Positions 8,955 through 19,659 of a DNA stretch of 38,311 nucleotides are shown here, in pieces. A program made the position numbers and the translations under genes. Positions within the stretch are counted from its first letter, which is position 1, and the number at the start of each line of letters is the position of its first letter. The notes under the pieces were generated by a model. That model ran no database searches and was not told the origin of the DNA. It saw nothing but the letters and a program-made list of their open reading frames with translations. Source of the stretch: Morganella morganii. Its GTDB lineage: Bacteria > Pseudomonadota > Gammaproteobacteria > Enterobacterales > Enterobacteriaceae. The stretch spans positions 424,825 through 463,135 of the forward strand of contig NZ_NRQY01000002.1 in assembly GCF_003996855.1 (NCBI RefSeq), given 5' to 3'.

Positions 8955-9779
8955 ATGAATAACCCAGTTATCCTGGTTGTTCTGGATGGCTTAAACTACC
9001 GCACAGCCCATGACTGCATGGGCTTTATGCAGGGGTTAGCCGAATCCGGGGACGCCACACTGTACCGCCTGAACTGTGAACTGCCCTCGCTCTCCCGCCC
9101 GCTGTATGAATGTATTCTGACCGGCGTGCGCCCGGTTGACAGCGGCGTGGTGCACAATCAGGTGGTGCGCCTGTCACATAACGACAGTATTTTCTCCCTC
9201 GCACAGAAAGCCGGAAAAACCACCGCCGCCGCCGCTTATCACTGGGTCAGCGAGCTGTATAACCGCGCACCGTTTGATGCAGTCCGTGACCGTTTCACTC
9301 ACGATGATTCGCTTGCTATACAACACGGCTGTTTTTATCAGGCGGATCACTATCCGGATGATCATTTATTTCTCGATGCGGAATATTTACGCCGCCAATA
9401 CCACCCCGACTTCCTGCTTATTCACCCGATGAATATTGATGATGCCGGTCATAAGCACGGTGTCGATTCACAGCAGTACCGCAACAGTGCCCGCCGTGCA
9501 GACGGTCTGCTCTCCGCGTATCTGCCTGCATGGCTGGACGCGGGTTATCAGGTGATCGTCACGGCTGACCACGGCATGAATAATGATCGTTCCCATGGCG
9601 GAATTCTGGATGAAGAGCGCACCGTCCCGCTGTTTGTTGCCGGTGATGCATTTTCTCACGAGGCGGATATTCCGGTGCAGCAGACACAATTGTGCGGCAC
9701 TGTCTGCCGGCTGCTCGGTCTGAGCGGACACAACAAAGCCGCCGCACCACGCCTGTTGCGGGAGACGCAACATGGCTGA
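8955..9779 (+). CDS. Cytosolic alkaline-phosphatase-superfamily phosphodiesterase (NPP/PhnA-like)
   Basis: Predicted two-metal phospho- or phosphono-hydrolase of the nucleotide pyrophosphatase/phosphodiesterase group. Numbering from the ATG at 8955, visible ligands are Asp11 (VVLDGL), nucleophile candidate Ser47 (PSLSRPLYE, aligning with the Thr of phosphonoacetate hydrolase PTVTNPNN), Asp162 and His166 (DDAGHKHG), Asp205-His206 (TADHGM) and His214 (SHGG). There is no signal peptide, so it should act after import. An upstream ATG at 8949 is directly on the CGGA Shine-Dalgarno, so 8955 (6-base spacing) is preferred. It overlaps the next gene by 8 bp. Specificity is unknown: nucleotide diester, glycerophosphodiester or phosphonate are all possible. 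Confidence 0.85.
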   Translation: MNNPVILVVLDGLNYRTAHDCMGFMQGLAESGDATLYRLNCELPSLSRPLYECILTGVRPVDSGVVHNQVVRLSHNDSIFSLAQKAGKTTAAAAYHWVSELYNRAPFDAVRDRFTHDDSLAIQHGCFYQADHYPDDHLFLDAEYLRRQYHPDFLLIHPMNIDDAGHKHGVDSQQYRNSARRADGLLSAYLPAWLDAGYQVIVTADHGMNNDRSHGGILDEERTVPLFVAGDAFSHEADIPVQQTQLCGTVCRLLGLSGHNKAAAPRLLRETQHG

Positions 9780-10665
9780 TATTCTGCCGGAGCTGACCGC
9801 GATGAAAAGTAAGCAACATACCCGTCCCCTGTCACGCCGTCTGCCGCTGAAACCGATGCTGTTACTGCTCCCTGCCGCGCTGTTGTTCGCGCTTTTCCAG
9901 CTCGCGCCGATGCTGTGGGTGATTATTAACAGCTTCGTGTATGAAGATGCCTGGTCATCGGGGAATTTCACCGAAATCTTCAGCAGCCCTTTTTATATTC
10001 AGTCCTTTGAAAACACGCTGTGGATTTCCGGAATATCAGCGGTCGGCGGGCTTCTCCTCGCGACACTGTTCGCCGCCTCCTTACAGCACGCCCCGCCGCG
10101 TCCGCGCCGCTGGCTGATTGCCTTCACCAATATGACCGGCAATTTCAGCGGTGTGCCGCTGGCGTTTGCCTTCATTATCATTCTTGGTGTCAACGGAGCT
10201 ATCACCCTGCAACTGAAAGCCTGGGGAGTGATTGAGGATTTCAATCTCTACAGCGCCGCCGGGCTGATGCTGATTTACCTCTATTTTCAGATCCCGCTGG
10301 GGATACTGCTGCTCTATCCGGCGTTTGATGCCCTGAAACCGGAATGGGAAGATGCGGCCAAAACCATGGGAGCCGGACGCCTGGCCTACTGGCGTTATGT
10401 CGCGCTGCCGGTGCTTTCTCCGGCACTACTCGGCACCTTTATCATTTTGTTTGCCAATGCTGCCGGGGCTTATGCCTCCACCTATGCGCTGACTACCGGG
10501 AACTACAATATGGTGACTATCCGCATCGCCAGCCTGGTGTCCGGCGACCTGTTCCTGGAACCGAATATGGCGGCGGCACTCTCTGTCCTGCTGATGGTTA
10601 TTCTCGGATTCATCACTGCTGTCTATCACTGGCTGCTGAAACGGAGTTACCATGCCACGTGCTGA
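9772..10665 (+). CDS. ABC transporter permease subunit 1
   Basis: Integral membrane half of an importer, 297 aa with about six hydrophobic segments, the first at roughly 28-52. The cytoplasmic EAA loop that contacts the ATPase is visible as DAAKTMG (194-200) followed by LPVL (212-215). It belongs to the binding-protein-dependent transport inner membrane component family, in the spermidine/iron/2-AEP-type group. The start overlaps the phosphodiesterase gene by 8 bp with a GGGAGA Shine-Dalgarno inside that gene, indicating translational coupling. An internal Met11 is an alternative start. Confidence 0.88.
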   Translation: MADILPELTAMKSKQHTRPLSRRLPLKPMLLLLPAALLFALFQLAPMLWVIINSFVYEDAWSSGNFTEIFSSPFYIQSFENTLWISGISAVGGLLLATLFAASLQHAPPRPRRWLIAFTNMTGNFSGVPLAFAFIIILGVNGAITLQLKAWGVIEDFNLYSAAGLMLIYLYFQIPLGILLLYPAFDALKPEWEDAAKTMGAGRLAYWRYVALPVLSPALLGTFIILFANAAGAYASTYALTTGNYNMVTIRIASLVSGDLFLEPNMAAALSVLLMVILGFITAVYHWLLKRSYHATC

Positions 10666-11452
10666 TCTCACACTCAATCCGCCATCCATGGCGCGTTATC
10701 ACAAAATCATGCTCAGTCTGATTGTGATCCTGCTGCTGTTACCGATTATTGCAACCCTGGTGTATTCCTTCTCCACCCGCTGGGGGGCCACGGTGCTGCC
10801 GGACGGCCTGACATTACAATGGTATCTGAAGCTGTGGCAGGACCCGCGTTTTCTTGCCGCATTCGGCCGCTCGCTGTTTATCTGTTTTGTCACCCTCGCC
10901 ATCAGCACGCTGGTGATCCTGCCGCTGGTATTTGCCGTGTTTTATTACTTCCCGCGGCTGAAAGGGCTGATGGAGATCCTGATTATTCTGCCGTTCGCCG
11001 TACCGCCGGTTGTCTCTTCTGTCGGATTACTGCAACTGTTTGCTGACGGGCCGCTGCCGATTGCCGGTACCCCGTGGATTCTGATCGGTACCTATTTCAC
11101 CATCACCCTGCCGTTTATGTACCGGGCGCTGGCCAACAGCCTGAACGGCGTGCCGCTGAAAGATTTGCTGGATGCCGCCCATCTCCTCGGCGCAAGTACT
11201 TTTAAAGCATTTCTGCTGGTGGTGGTACCGAATATCCGCAAAGGGCTGCTGGTGTCATTGCTGATCGCGTTCTCTTTCCTGTTCGGCGAGTTTGTGTTTG
11301 CCAATATCCTAGTCGGCACCCGTTACGAAACACTGCAAATCTATCTCTACAACATGCGTCAGACCAGCGGGCATTTCACCTCTGCTCTGGTGATGAGCTA
11401 CTTTATTTTCACCCTGATCCTGACCCTGATCGCAACACGCTTAAGCCGCTGA
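10652..11452 (+). CDS. ABC transporter permease subunit 2
   Basis: Second membrane subunit of the importer, 266 aa with about six hydrophobic segments (first at 19-40) and an EAA loop DAAHLLG (174-180) with VVPN (191-194). It overlaps permease 1 by 14 bp, and a GGAG Shine-Dalgarno lies within the end of that gene. Together the two permeases should form the heterodimeric channel. The closest general types are the PotC/PhnV-like permeases. Confidence 0.88.
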   Translation: MPRADLTLNPPSMARYHKIMLSLIVILLLLPIIATLVYSFSTRWGATVLPDGLTLQWYLKLWQDPRFLAAFGRSLFICFVTLAISTLVILPLVFAVFYYFPRLKGLMEILIILPFAVPPVVSSVGLLQLFADGPLPIAGTPWILIGTYFTITLPFMYRALANSLNGVPLKDLLDAAHLLGASTFKAFLLVVVPNIRKGLLVSLLIAFSFLFGEFVFANILVGTRYETLQIYLYNMRQTSGHFTSALVMSYFIFTLILTLIATRLSR

Positions 11453-11462
11453 GGAATCACTG

Positions 11463-12491
11463 ATGAGCTATGTAATTGCTGAAAACCTGACAAAATCCTT
11501 TGCTGCCACTCCGGTCTTTTCCGGTCTGAATTTTTCTGTCAGTAAAGGGGAATTTATTACCCTGCTCGGCCCGAGCGGCTGCGGCAAATCCACGCTGCTG
11601 CGCTGTCTTGCCGGGCTGGAGCCTGTCAACGACGGTCGGATTTATGTGAATAAACAGGATATTACTTTATCCCCGCCACAGCAGCGGGAAATCGGCATGG
11701 TGTTTCAGAGCTATGCCCTGTTCCCGAATATGACCACCGAACGCAACATTGCCTTCGGCCTGAAGATGCAGAAAGTCGCGGCGGATGAACAGCGCAAAGC
11801 CGTTGCGGATGTGATTGAACTGGTCGGGCTGAAAGGAAAGGAGCAGCATCTGCCGCATCAGCTTTCCGGCGGCCAGCGTCAGCGTGTGGCACTGGCGCGG
11901 GCACTGGTGATGAAACCGCGCATCCTGCTGCTCGATGAGCCGCTCTCTGCGCTGGATGCACAAATCCGCAAACATCTGCGCCAGCAAATCCGCCAGATCC
12001 AGCGGGAACTGAACCTGACCACGATTTTTGTCACCCACGACCAGGAAGAAGCTATGCTGATGTCTGACCGCATCTTCCTGATGAATAAAGGTGAAATCGT
12101 ACAGAGTGATACTGCCGAAAATCTCTACACCCAGCCCGCCAATGAGTTTGTCGCGCGCTTTATGGGACATTACAATCTGGTGAACGCGCACAACGCCAAC
12201 AGTTTGCTCGGCCTGAATCTCAGCGGCATTGTGGCGATCCGCCCGGAATCCATTTATGTGCGTGAGGCCGGAAGACAATACGGGGAACACATTTCCCATC
12301 CGGTTTCAGGTACAATCCGTGACAGTCAGTTACTGGGCAATATTATCCGTTATCAGGTGGATACCGGACTGGGCGCACTGACCGTGGATCTGCTGAACCG
12401 CTCCTCAGAGCGGCTGTTTGAACAGGGCACACAGCTGGAACTGATGTTCAATAAAAATGAAATCCGCGCCCTTGCCCCGTCAGTTAATTAA
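11463..12491 (+). CDS. ABC transporter ATP-binding protein
   Basis: ATPase that powers the importer, 342 aa. The nucleotide-binding domain has Walker A GPSGCGKST (36-44), the Q-loop Gln82 (FQSYALFPNM), the signature LSGGQRQR (134-141), Walker B ILLLDEP (154-160) and the switch His192 (THDQEEA). A C-terminal extension of about 100 residues (VAIRPESIYV onward) has the look of a TOBE regulatory domain, as in PotA/FbpC/PhnT types. It starts 10 bp after permease 2. All catalytic residues are intact. Confidence 0.92.
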   Translation: MSYVIAENLTKSFAATPVFSGLNFSVSKGEFITLLGPSGCGKSTLLRCLAGLEPVNDGRIYVNKQDITLSPPQQREIGMVFQSYALFPNMTTERNIAFGLKMQKVAADEQRKAVADVIELVGLKGKEQHLPHQLSGGQRQRVALARALVMKPRILLLDEPLSALDAQIRKHLRQQIRQIQRELNLTTIFVTHDQEEAMLMSDRIFLMNKGEIVQSDTAENLYTQPANEFVARFMGHYNLVNAHNANSLLGLNLSGIVAIRPESIYVREAGRQYGEHISHPVSGTIRDSQLLGNIIRYQVDTGLGALTVDLLNRSSERLFEQGTQLELMFNKNEIRALAPSVN

Positions 12492-12500
12492 AGGAACGTC

Positions 12501-13175
12501 ATGTCAACATTAGCAGTTTTCGACCTCGATCACACCTTAATCGCCGCAGATAGCAGCCTGTTATGGACAGATTATCTGTGGGAAAAAGGTATTATTACTG
12601 ATCCTGCCTTTCTTGCCGCTGATAAGCAGATGATGGCGGATTACAGCGCCGGTAAGCTGGATATGGCTGCGTATATGGCATTCAGCCTGCAATCTCTGAG
12701 AAATGCGACGACCGGGCAGATTGATGAATGGGTGGCTGAGTTTACCGAAAGCAAAGTGCGTCCTCTGGTCTATCCTGACGCCATCAAAACTCTCGCATTT
12801 TACAAAGAGCATGGTGTACCGGTGATTATTATTTCCGCCACCGCCGATTTTATTGTCAAACCGGTGGCGAAGATGCTGGGGGTGAATCTGGCGTTTGGTA
12901 TTGAACTCGAAGTCCGGGATGATCACTACACCGGCGCATTACAGGGGATCACCACCTTCCGTGAAGGCAAAGTGGAAAAACTGGCTAACTTTCTGGATAT
13001 TCGCCAGTTTTTACCGGAACGTACGATTTTTTATACCGATTCCGCCAACGATTTACCGTTGTGCCGTTACGCCACAGATGTGCTGACGGTCAACGCCGAC
13101 CCGGTATTGCAGGCGGAAGCAGAAAAGCAGGGATGGACACAGCTGACGTGGTCATTAAACAACATTAGCGGCTGA
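12501..13175 (+). CDS. HAD-IB family phosphatase
   Basis: Predicted cytosolic phosphomonoesterase of the phosphoserine-phosphatase-like HAD-IB group, 224 aa. The four HAD motifs are present: nucleophile Asp8 and acid Asp10 in FDLDHTL, Ser112 in IISAT, Lys157 or Lys160 in REGKVEKL, and Asp180/Asp184 in FYTDSANDLP. A helical C1 cap lies between motifs I and II. As last gene of the operon, 9 bp after the ATPase, it could release phosphate from the monoester produced by the phosphodiesterase. That two-step route is an inference. Confidence 0.87.
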   Translation: MSTLAVFDLDHTLIAADSSLLWTDYLWEKGIITDPAFLAADKQMMADYSAGKLDMAAYMAFSLQSLRNATTGQIDEWVAEFTESKVRPLVYPDAIKTLAFYKEHGVPVIIISATADFIVKPVAKMLGVNLAFGIELEVRDDHYTGALQGITTFREGKVEKLANFLDIRQFLPERTIFYTDSANDLPLCRYATDVLTVNADPVLQAEAEKQGWTQLTWSLNNISG

Positions 13176-13216
13176 TCCTCCCTTCAATCACGGATAAGGC
13201 AATCCTTAATATTCTG

Positions 13217-13241
13217 CCCGCTGAAGTAATCCGGCAGCGGG
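13217..13241. terminator. Hairpin between convergent HAD and chemoreceptor genes
   Basis: A perfect 7-bp stem, CCCGCTG (13217-13223) with CAGCGGG (13235-13241), lies in the 77-bp gap where the two genes converge. There is no clear T-tract on either strand, so termination efficiency is doubtful. Confidence 0.45.
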
Positions 13242-13252
13242 TATCAGCGGGG

Positions 13253-14830
13253 TCAGGCCGTCCCGGTTCCCAGTCTGAATTGAGTCATGACCTGCATGAG
13301 CTGCCCTGCCTGCTGATGCAGGCTTTCCGCTGCCGCCGCATTTTCAACCACCAGCGCGGCATTCTGCTGTGTGACTTCATCGATCTGCTGTACGGCAATC
13401 CCGACCTGAGAGATTCCCTGAGACTGCTCATTCGCCGCCAGTGTCAGCTCGTCAATCATCTGACTGACGCCCTGTGTCTGAGTGACAATCACCTGCATCG
13501 ACTCACCGGCTTCTGCCACCAGTTTACTGCCGGCATCCACCTGTTCAACACTGGTATTAATCAGATTTTTTATTTCACCGGCCGCCTGTGCACTCCGCTG
13601 TGCCAGTGTCCGGACTTCGCCGGATACCACAGCAAAACCGCGCCCGTGTTCACCGGCACGCGCTGCTTCCACCGCCGCGTTCAATGCAAGGATATTGGTC
13701 TGGAATGCGATGGAATCAATCACACCGATAATGTCAGTGATTGTCCGTGAAGAGTGTGAAATATCCTGCATGGCATGAATAACCAGATCCACTTTCTCAC
13801 CACCGTGACGGGCCGTTTCGGACGCTTCCGCTGCCATCATGTTCGCTTTGGCTGCAATCTCCGCACTGCTTTTCACCGTGGCAGATAACTGTTCCATTGA
13901 TGCCGCAGTCTGTTGCAGACTGCTGGCCTGGGATTCCGTCCGCTGGCTCAGGTCAGCATTACCGCTGGTTATCTGCATTGTCCCGGTCACAATACTGTCA
14001 CTGTTATTACGCACTGTACCGACAATATCTGCCAGATTCATCTGCATCGCTTTCAGTGTACTCAGCACACTACCGTCCGGAACCGGATGTGTTTCGCAGG
14101 ACGGCGACAGATCACCGGAGGCCACCCGTTCAGCCACTTCTTTCAGTTGTGCGGGTTCGGCGCCCAGAGCACGGGTCAGATTGCGGATAATCATCACCCC
14201 GGAGGCAATCGCCAGCGTCAACGCCAGCAGCGCGAACACCAGAATAATGTTGCTCTGACGCTCAAAATTCGAATTAAACTCCTGAATGAGCTGGTTACCG
14301 GTTTCAGTGCCGTGATCTCTGCTGGCACGGAATGACATAATATAGGCATCCGATGCGGCATATTCCGCATCCATCATTTTCGCAATCGCTTCCTCATGCC
14401 GTCCCTGCTGATCCAGTGCGAGTACTTCACGGGTCACTGCGGTATAGTGCTTTTCATCCGCTATCATTTTATCAAGCAAGTCCCGTCCCTGCGGGTCCAT
14501 ACCGAACTCATTGACCATATCCAGCAGTGTCTGAGTTCTTTCACTCACTTTCCCGTCTTCTTCTTCAAAACGGTTCAGTTCTTCTGTTTTATCTTTCTTA
14601 TCAGTCGAATTGATCATATCCCGCAACATGATCGCCCGCTCTTCCGTTGCATGGCGGACTTCATATGCCTGAACCTGAAGTGCATATGTCCCGTTGACGT
14701 AATTCGTGAACATCTCTTTGTCTTTATAAAGGTTCATAATCGCCATCCCGGAAACCAGAGCCAGAATGGCGCTCAGAACACCGAATGTGACAGATAACCT
14801 GACACGAATCGTCGTATTTTTAAGATTCAT
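13253..14830 (-). CDS. Methyl-accepting chemotaxis protein
   Basis: Membrane chemoreceptor that controls CheA activity. The ATG at 14830 (MNLKNTTIRVRL) has an AGGAA Shine-Dalgarno and gives 525 aa; the frame opens 8 codons earlier without one. A first transmembrane segment lies at about 13-30, then a four-helix-bundle periplasmic ligand domain (about 33-185), a second segment (about 193-215), and a HAMP region (GAEPAQLKEVAERVASGDLS). A long signalling domain follows, with the hairpin tip SIAFQTNILALNAAVEAARA. The C-terminus (MTQFRLGTGTA) lacks the NWETF pentapeptide that tethers CheR/CheB in Tsr/Tar. The ligand is unknown. Confidence 0.93.
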   Translation of the reverse strand: MNLKNTTIRVRLSVTFGVLSAILALVSGMAIMNLYKDKEMFTNYVNGTYALQVQAYEVRHATEERAIMLRDMINSTDKKDKTEELNRFEEEDGKVSERTQTLLDMVNEFGMDPQGRDLLDKMIADEKHYTAVTREVLALDQQGRHEEAIAKMMDAEYAASDAYIMSFRASRDHGTETGNQLIQEFNSNFERQSNIILVFALLALTLAIASGVMIIRNLTRALGAEPAQLKEVAERVASGDLSPSCETHPVPDGSVLSTLKAMQMNLADIVGTVRNNSDSIVTGTMQITSGNADLSQRTESQASSLQQTAASMEQLSATVKSSAEIAAKANMMAAEASETARHGGEKVDLVIHAMQDISHSSRTITDIIGVIDSIAFQTNILALNAAVEAARAGEHGRGFAVVSGEVRTLAQRSAQAAGEIKNLINTSVEQVDAGSKLVAEAGESMQVIVTQTQGVSQMIDELTLAANEQSQGISQVGIAVQQIDEVTQQNAALVVENAAAAESLHQQAGQLMQVMTQFRLGTGTA

Positions 14831-15054
14831 ATTTTTTCCTGATGCAGAAAGCAATCAATAAGGCCAATAAATAACCAAATATCTTTTCTTAATATGCCGT
14901 AATAAGGCACGCCGACAGAAAACATCGGCAACTGACCGGAAATTATCAGTTTTAATTTAATTTTTTTTATATTTAGCCGCTGTGGTGTAACCGGTGAATA
15001 CCGGGGAGAATGACAGGGAGACACCGCACGTGAACGGATGATGTTATAAAAAGG
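14831..15054. other. Upstream region shared by the chemoreceptor and thiC
   Basis: About 220 bp without a gene, A/T-rich around 14940-14985, ending at the thiC promoter. It should contain the chemoreceptor promoter on the minus strand. A GCCGAT element (14924-14929 on the minus strand) resembles a sigma-28 -10, but no correctly spaced TAAA box is present. A small GCCGA/TCGGC hairpin lies at 14911-14929. Nothing else is recognised. Confidence 0.35.
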
Positions 15055-15082
15055 TTGTAGTTTCCGGGCAGCTTCTTATACT
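15055..15082 (+). promoter_or_regulatory. thiC promoter
   Basis: A -35-like TTGTAG (15055-15060), a 16-bp spacer and a -10 TATACT (15077-15082) sit just upstream of the THI element, so transcription would start about 15089 at the riboswitch 5' end. Confidence 0.7.
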
Positions 15083-15090
15083 GAAGTCTT

Positions 15091-15195
15091 TCTTGTCGGA
15101 GTGCCCAGCATTTATCCCTGTGATAAATCGGGCTGAGACCGTTAATTCGGGATCCGCGGAACCTGATCGGGTTAATACCCGCGAAGGGAACAAGA
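15091..15195 (+). promoter_or_regulatory. TPP riboswitch (THI element)
   Basis: The thi-box landmarks appear in order: GGAGTGCC (15098-15105), GGGCTGAGA (15130-15138), GGAACCTGATC (15158-15168), a TTAATACC segment, and GCGAAGGGAACAAGAG (15181-15196). TCTTGT (15091-15096) pairs with ACAAGA (15190-15195) to close helix P1. TPP binding would repress thiCEFSGH. The 153-nt stretch to the thiC ATG is the expression platform. A TTTCCTT run near 15202 could pair with the thiC Shine-Dalgarno AAGGAA, and a perfect CCGGC/GCCGG hairpin (15315-15327) sits just upstream of that Shine-Dalgarno. The platform mechanism is inferred. Confidence 0.95.
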
Positions 15196-15279
15196 GTAAT
15201 CTTTCCTTTTTTAACCGCCGTTTTTCAGCCGCCGTAATGCGGATGTTGTGTACAGCCGGTTATCACGCATTACTCCTGA

Positions 15280-17939
<2,660 letters not shown>

Positions 17940-17950
<11 letters not shown>

Positions 17951-18698
17951 TCATGATTTTATGCGCTACAGCCGCCAGCTGCTGCTGGAGGATATCGGCC
18001 CGGAAGGTCAGCTGAAACTCAAACAGTCTCATGCGGTGATCACCGGCCTCGGCGGACTGGGCTCACCTGCGGCGCTGTATCTAGCCGCCGCCGGTGTCGG
18101 TGAACTGACCCTGATTGATGATGATGAGGTGCATCTCTCCAATCTTCAGCGCCAAATTTTATATACCGAAGCCGATGTACCGGACAATAAAGCCCGTACG
18201 GCGGCAGCGCGTCTGCGGGCGCTGAATCCCGCACTGACACTCAATGTGATCACCGAACGTCAGACCCGGGAAACGCTGCAACACATTGTACAAACAGCAG
18301 ATATTGTCCTCGACTGCACCGACAACATGGCGACCCGCCATGCTATCAATGCCGCCTGTGTCACCCGGCAAAAGACGCTGGTCAGCGGCAGTGCGGTCGG
18401 ATTCAGCGGGCAGCTTCTGGTACTGCAACCGCCGTTTGAGCACGGCTGTTACTGCTGCCTTTATCCGGATGATGTGATTCCGGAACGCAACTGCCGCACC
18501 GCCGGTGTACTCGGCCCGGTTGTCGGGGTGATCGGCACACTCCAGGCGCTGGAAGCGATCAAACTGCTGGCCGGATTATCCTCCCCTCTGAACGGAAAAT
18601 TACGCCTTTTCGACGGCAGACAGCAAAGCTGGAGCACACTGCAACTCCGGCGGGCGGCAGACTGCCCGGTGTGTCAGGAGGCAGCCGCATGCGCATAA
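17940..18698 (+). CDS. thiF: Sulfur carrier protein ThiS adenylyltransferase ThiF
   Basis: E1-like enzyme that adenylates the ThiS C-terminus before sulfur transfer. The 252-aa protein has the nucleotide-binding [19 protein letters not shown] (36-54) and SNLQRQI. Zinc ligands are Cys170/Cys173 (CYCC) and Cys242/Cys245 (CPVC), and Cys185 sits at the position of the E. coli conjugating Cys184 (NCRTAG). A strong AGGAGG Shine-Dalgarno lies at about 17929-17934 within thiE. thiS begins 10 bp before its stop. Confidence 0.96.
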
Positions 18699-18889
18699 CG
18701 GTTAATGACGAGGTCATAAATTTTGATGCCCCTGTCACCGTCAGTGAACTGCTGGCCTCCCTCGGCCGTCCGGCGGCGGGCATGGCTGTCGCGGTGAACC
18801 AGACCATTGTGGTTCGTGGCTGCTGGTCAGAACACGTTGTCCGCGACGGCGATCAGATTTTACTTTTTCAGGCTATCGCAGGAGGTTAA
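18689..18889 (+). CDS. thiS: Sulfur carrier protein ThiS
   Basis: Small ubiquitin-like sulfur carrier for thiazole synthesis. The ATG at 18689 ([12 protein letters not shown]) follows AGGAGG and gives 66 aa, equal to E. coli ThiS. The open frame begins 6 codons earlier with no support. It ends in the required Gly-Gly (LLFQAIAGG), which ThiF adenylates and which becomes the thiocarboxylate. It overlaps thiF by 10 bp and ends 2 bp before thiG. Confidence 0.96.
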   Translation: MRITVNDEVINFDAPVTVSELLASLGRPAAGMAVAVNQTIVVRGCWSEHVVRDGDQILLFQAIAGG

Positions 18890-18891
18890 TC

Positions 18892-19659
18892 ATGCTGACG
18901 ATTGCAGATACCACATTTACATCCCATTTATTCACCGGTACCGGAAAATACACCAACAGCCGGGTGATGCAGGACGCCATTGCTGCCTCCGGCAGCCAGT
19001 TAGTCACGATGGCGATGAAGCGCATCGATCTTTCTCAGGGGCACGACGATATCCTCGCCCCGCTCCGTGAACTCGGTATTAAACTGCTGCCGAATACTTC
19101 CGGCGCAAACAATGCCCGGGAAGCGGTGTTTGCCGCACAACTGGCACGGGAAGCACTCGGCACTAACTGGATCAAACTGGAGATCCACCCCGATGCCCGT
19201 TACCTGTTACCGGACCCGGTTGAAACGCTGGCCGCAGCGGAAATTCTGGTCAGAGAGGGCTTTGTTGTCCTGCCTTATTGCAGTGCGGACCCGGTATTAT
19301 GCCGCAGATTACAAGAGGCCGGATGCGCCGCTGTCATGCCGCTGGGGGCACCTATCGGCTCCAATCAGGGATTACAGACCCGCGATATGCTGCGCATTAT
19401 TATTGAGCAGGCTACCGTTCCGGTGGTGATTGATGCCGGGATCGGCGCACCAAGCCACGCCCTTGAGGCCATTGAGCTGGGCGCGGACGCCGTGCTGGTC
19501 AATACCGCGATGGCGGTTGCCCGCTCACCGGTCACCATGGCGAAAGCGTTCCGTCAGGCTATCGAGGCCGGACTGCTGGCGCGGGAGGCTGAACTGGCAC
19601 CGAAACAGCAGCAGGCTTCGGCCTCCAGCCCGCTGACCTCATTCCTGGAGGCGTTGTGA
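18892..19659 (+). CDS. thiG: Thiazole synthase ThiG
   Basis: TIM-barrel enzyme that forms the thiazole ring from deoxyxylulose phosphate, dehydroglycine and ThiS thiocarboxylate. The 255-aa protein opens [20 protein letters not shown]. The Schiff-base Lys95 lies in [10 protein letters not shown], and phosphate-binding segments include [14 protein letters not shown] and [10 protein letters not shown]. It partners with ThiH, whose ATG overlaps its stop by one base. Confidence 0.97.
   Translation: MLTIADTTFTSHLFTGTGKYTNSRVMQDAIAASGSQLVTMAMKRIDLSQGHDDILAPLRELGIKLLPNTSGANNAREAVFAAQLAREALGTNWIKLEIHPDARYLLPDPVETLAAAEILVREGFVVLPYCSADPVLCRRLQEAGCAAVMPLGAPIGSNQGLQTRDMLRIIIEQATVPVVIDAGIGAPSHALEAIELGADAVLVNTAMAVARSPVTMAKAFRQAIEAGLLAREAELAPKQQQASASSPLTSFLEAL

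Noticed and set aside
14924..14929. Sigma-28 (FliA) promoter for the chemoreceptor, from GCCGAT on the minus strand
   Set aside because: No TAAA-type -35 at the required spacing; the nearest are about 16 and 25 bases away instead of about 19.
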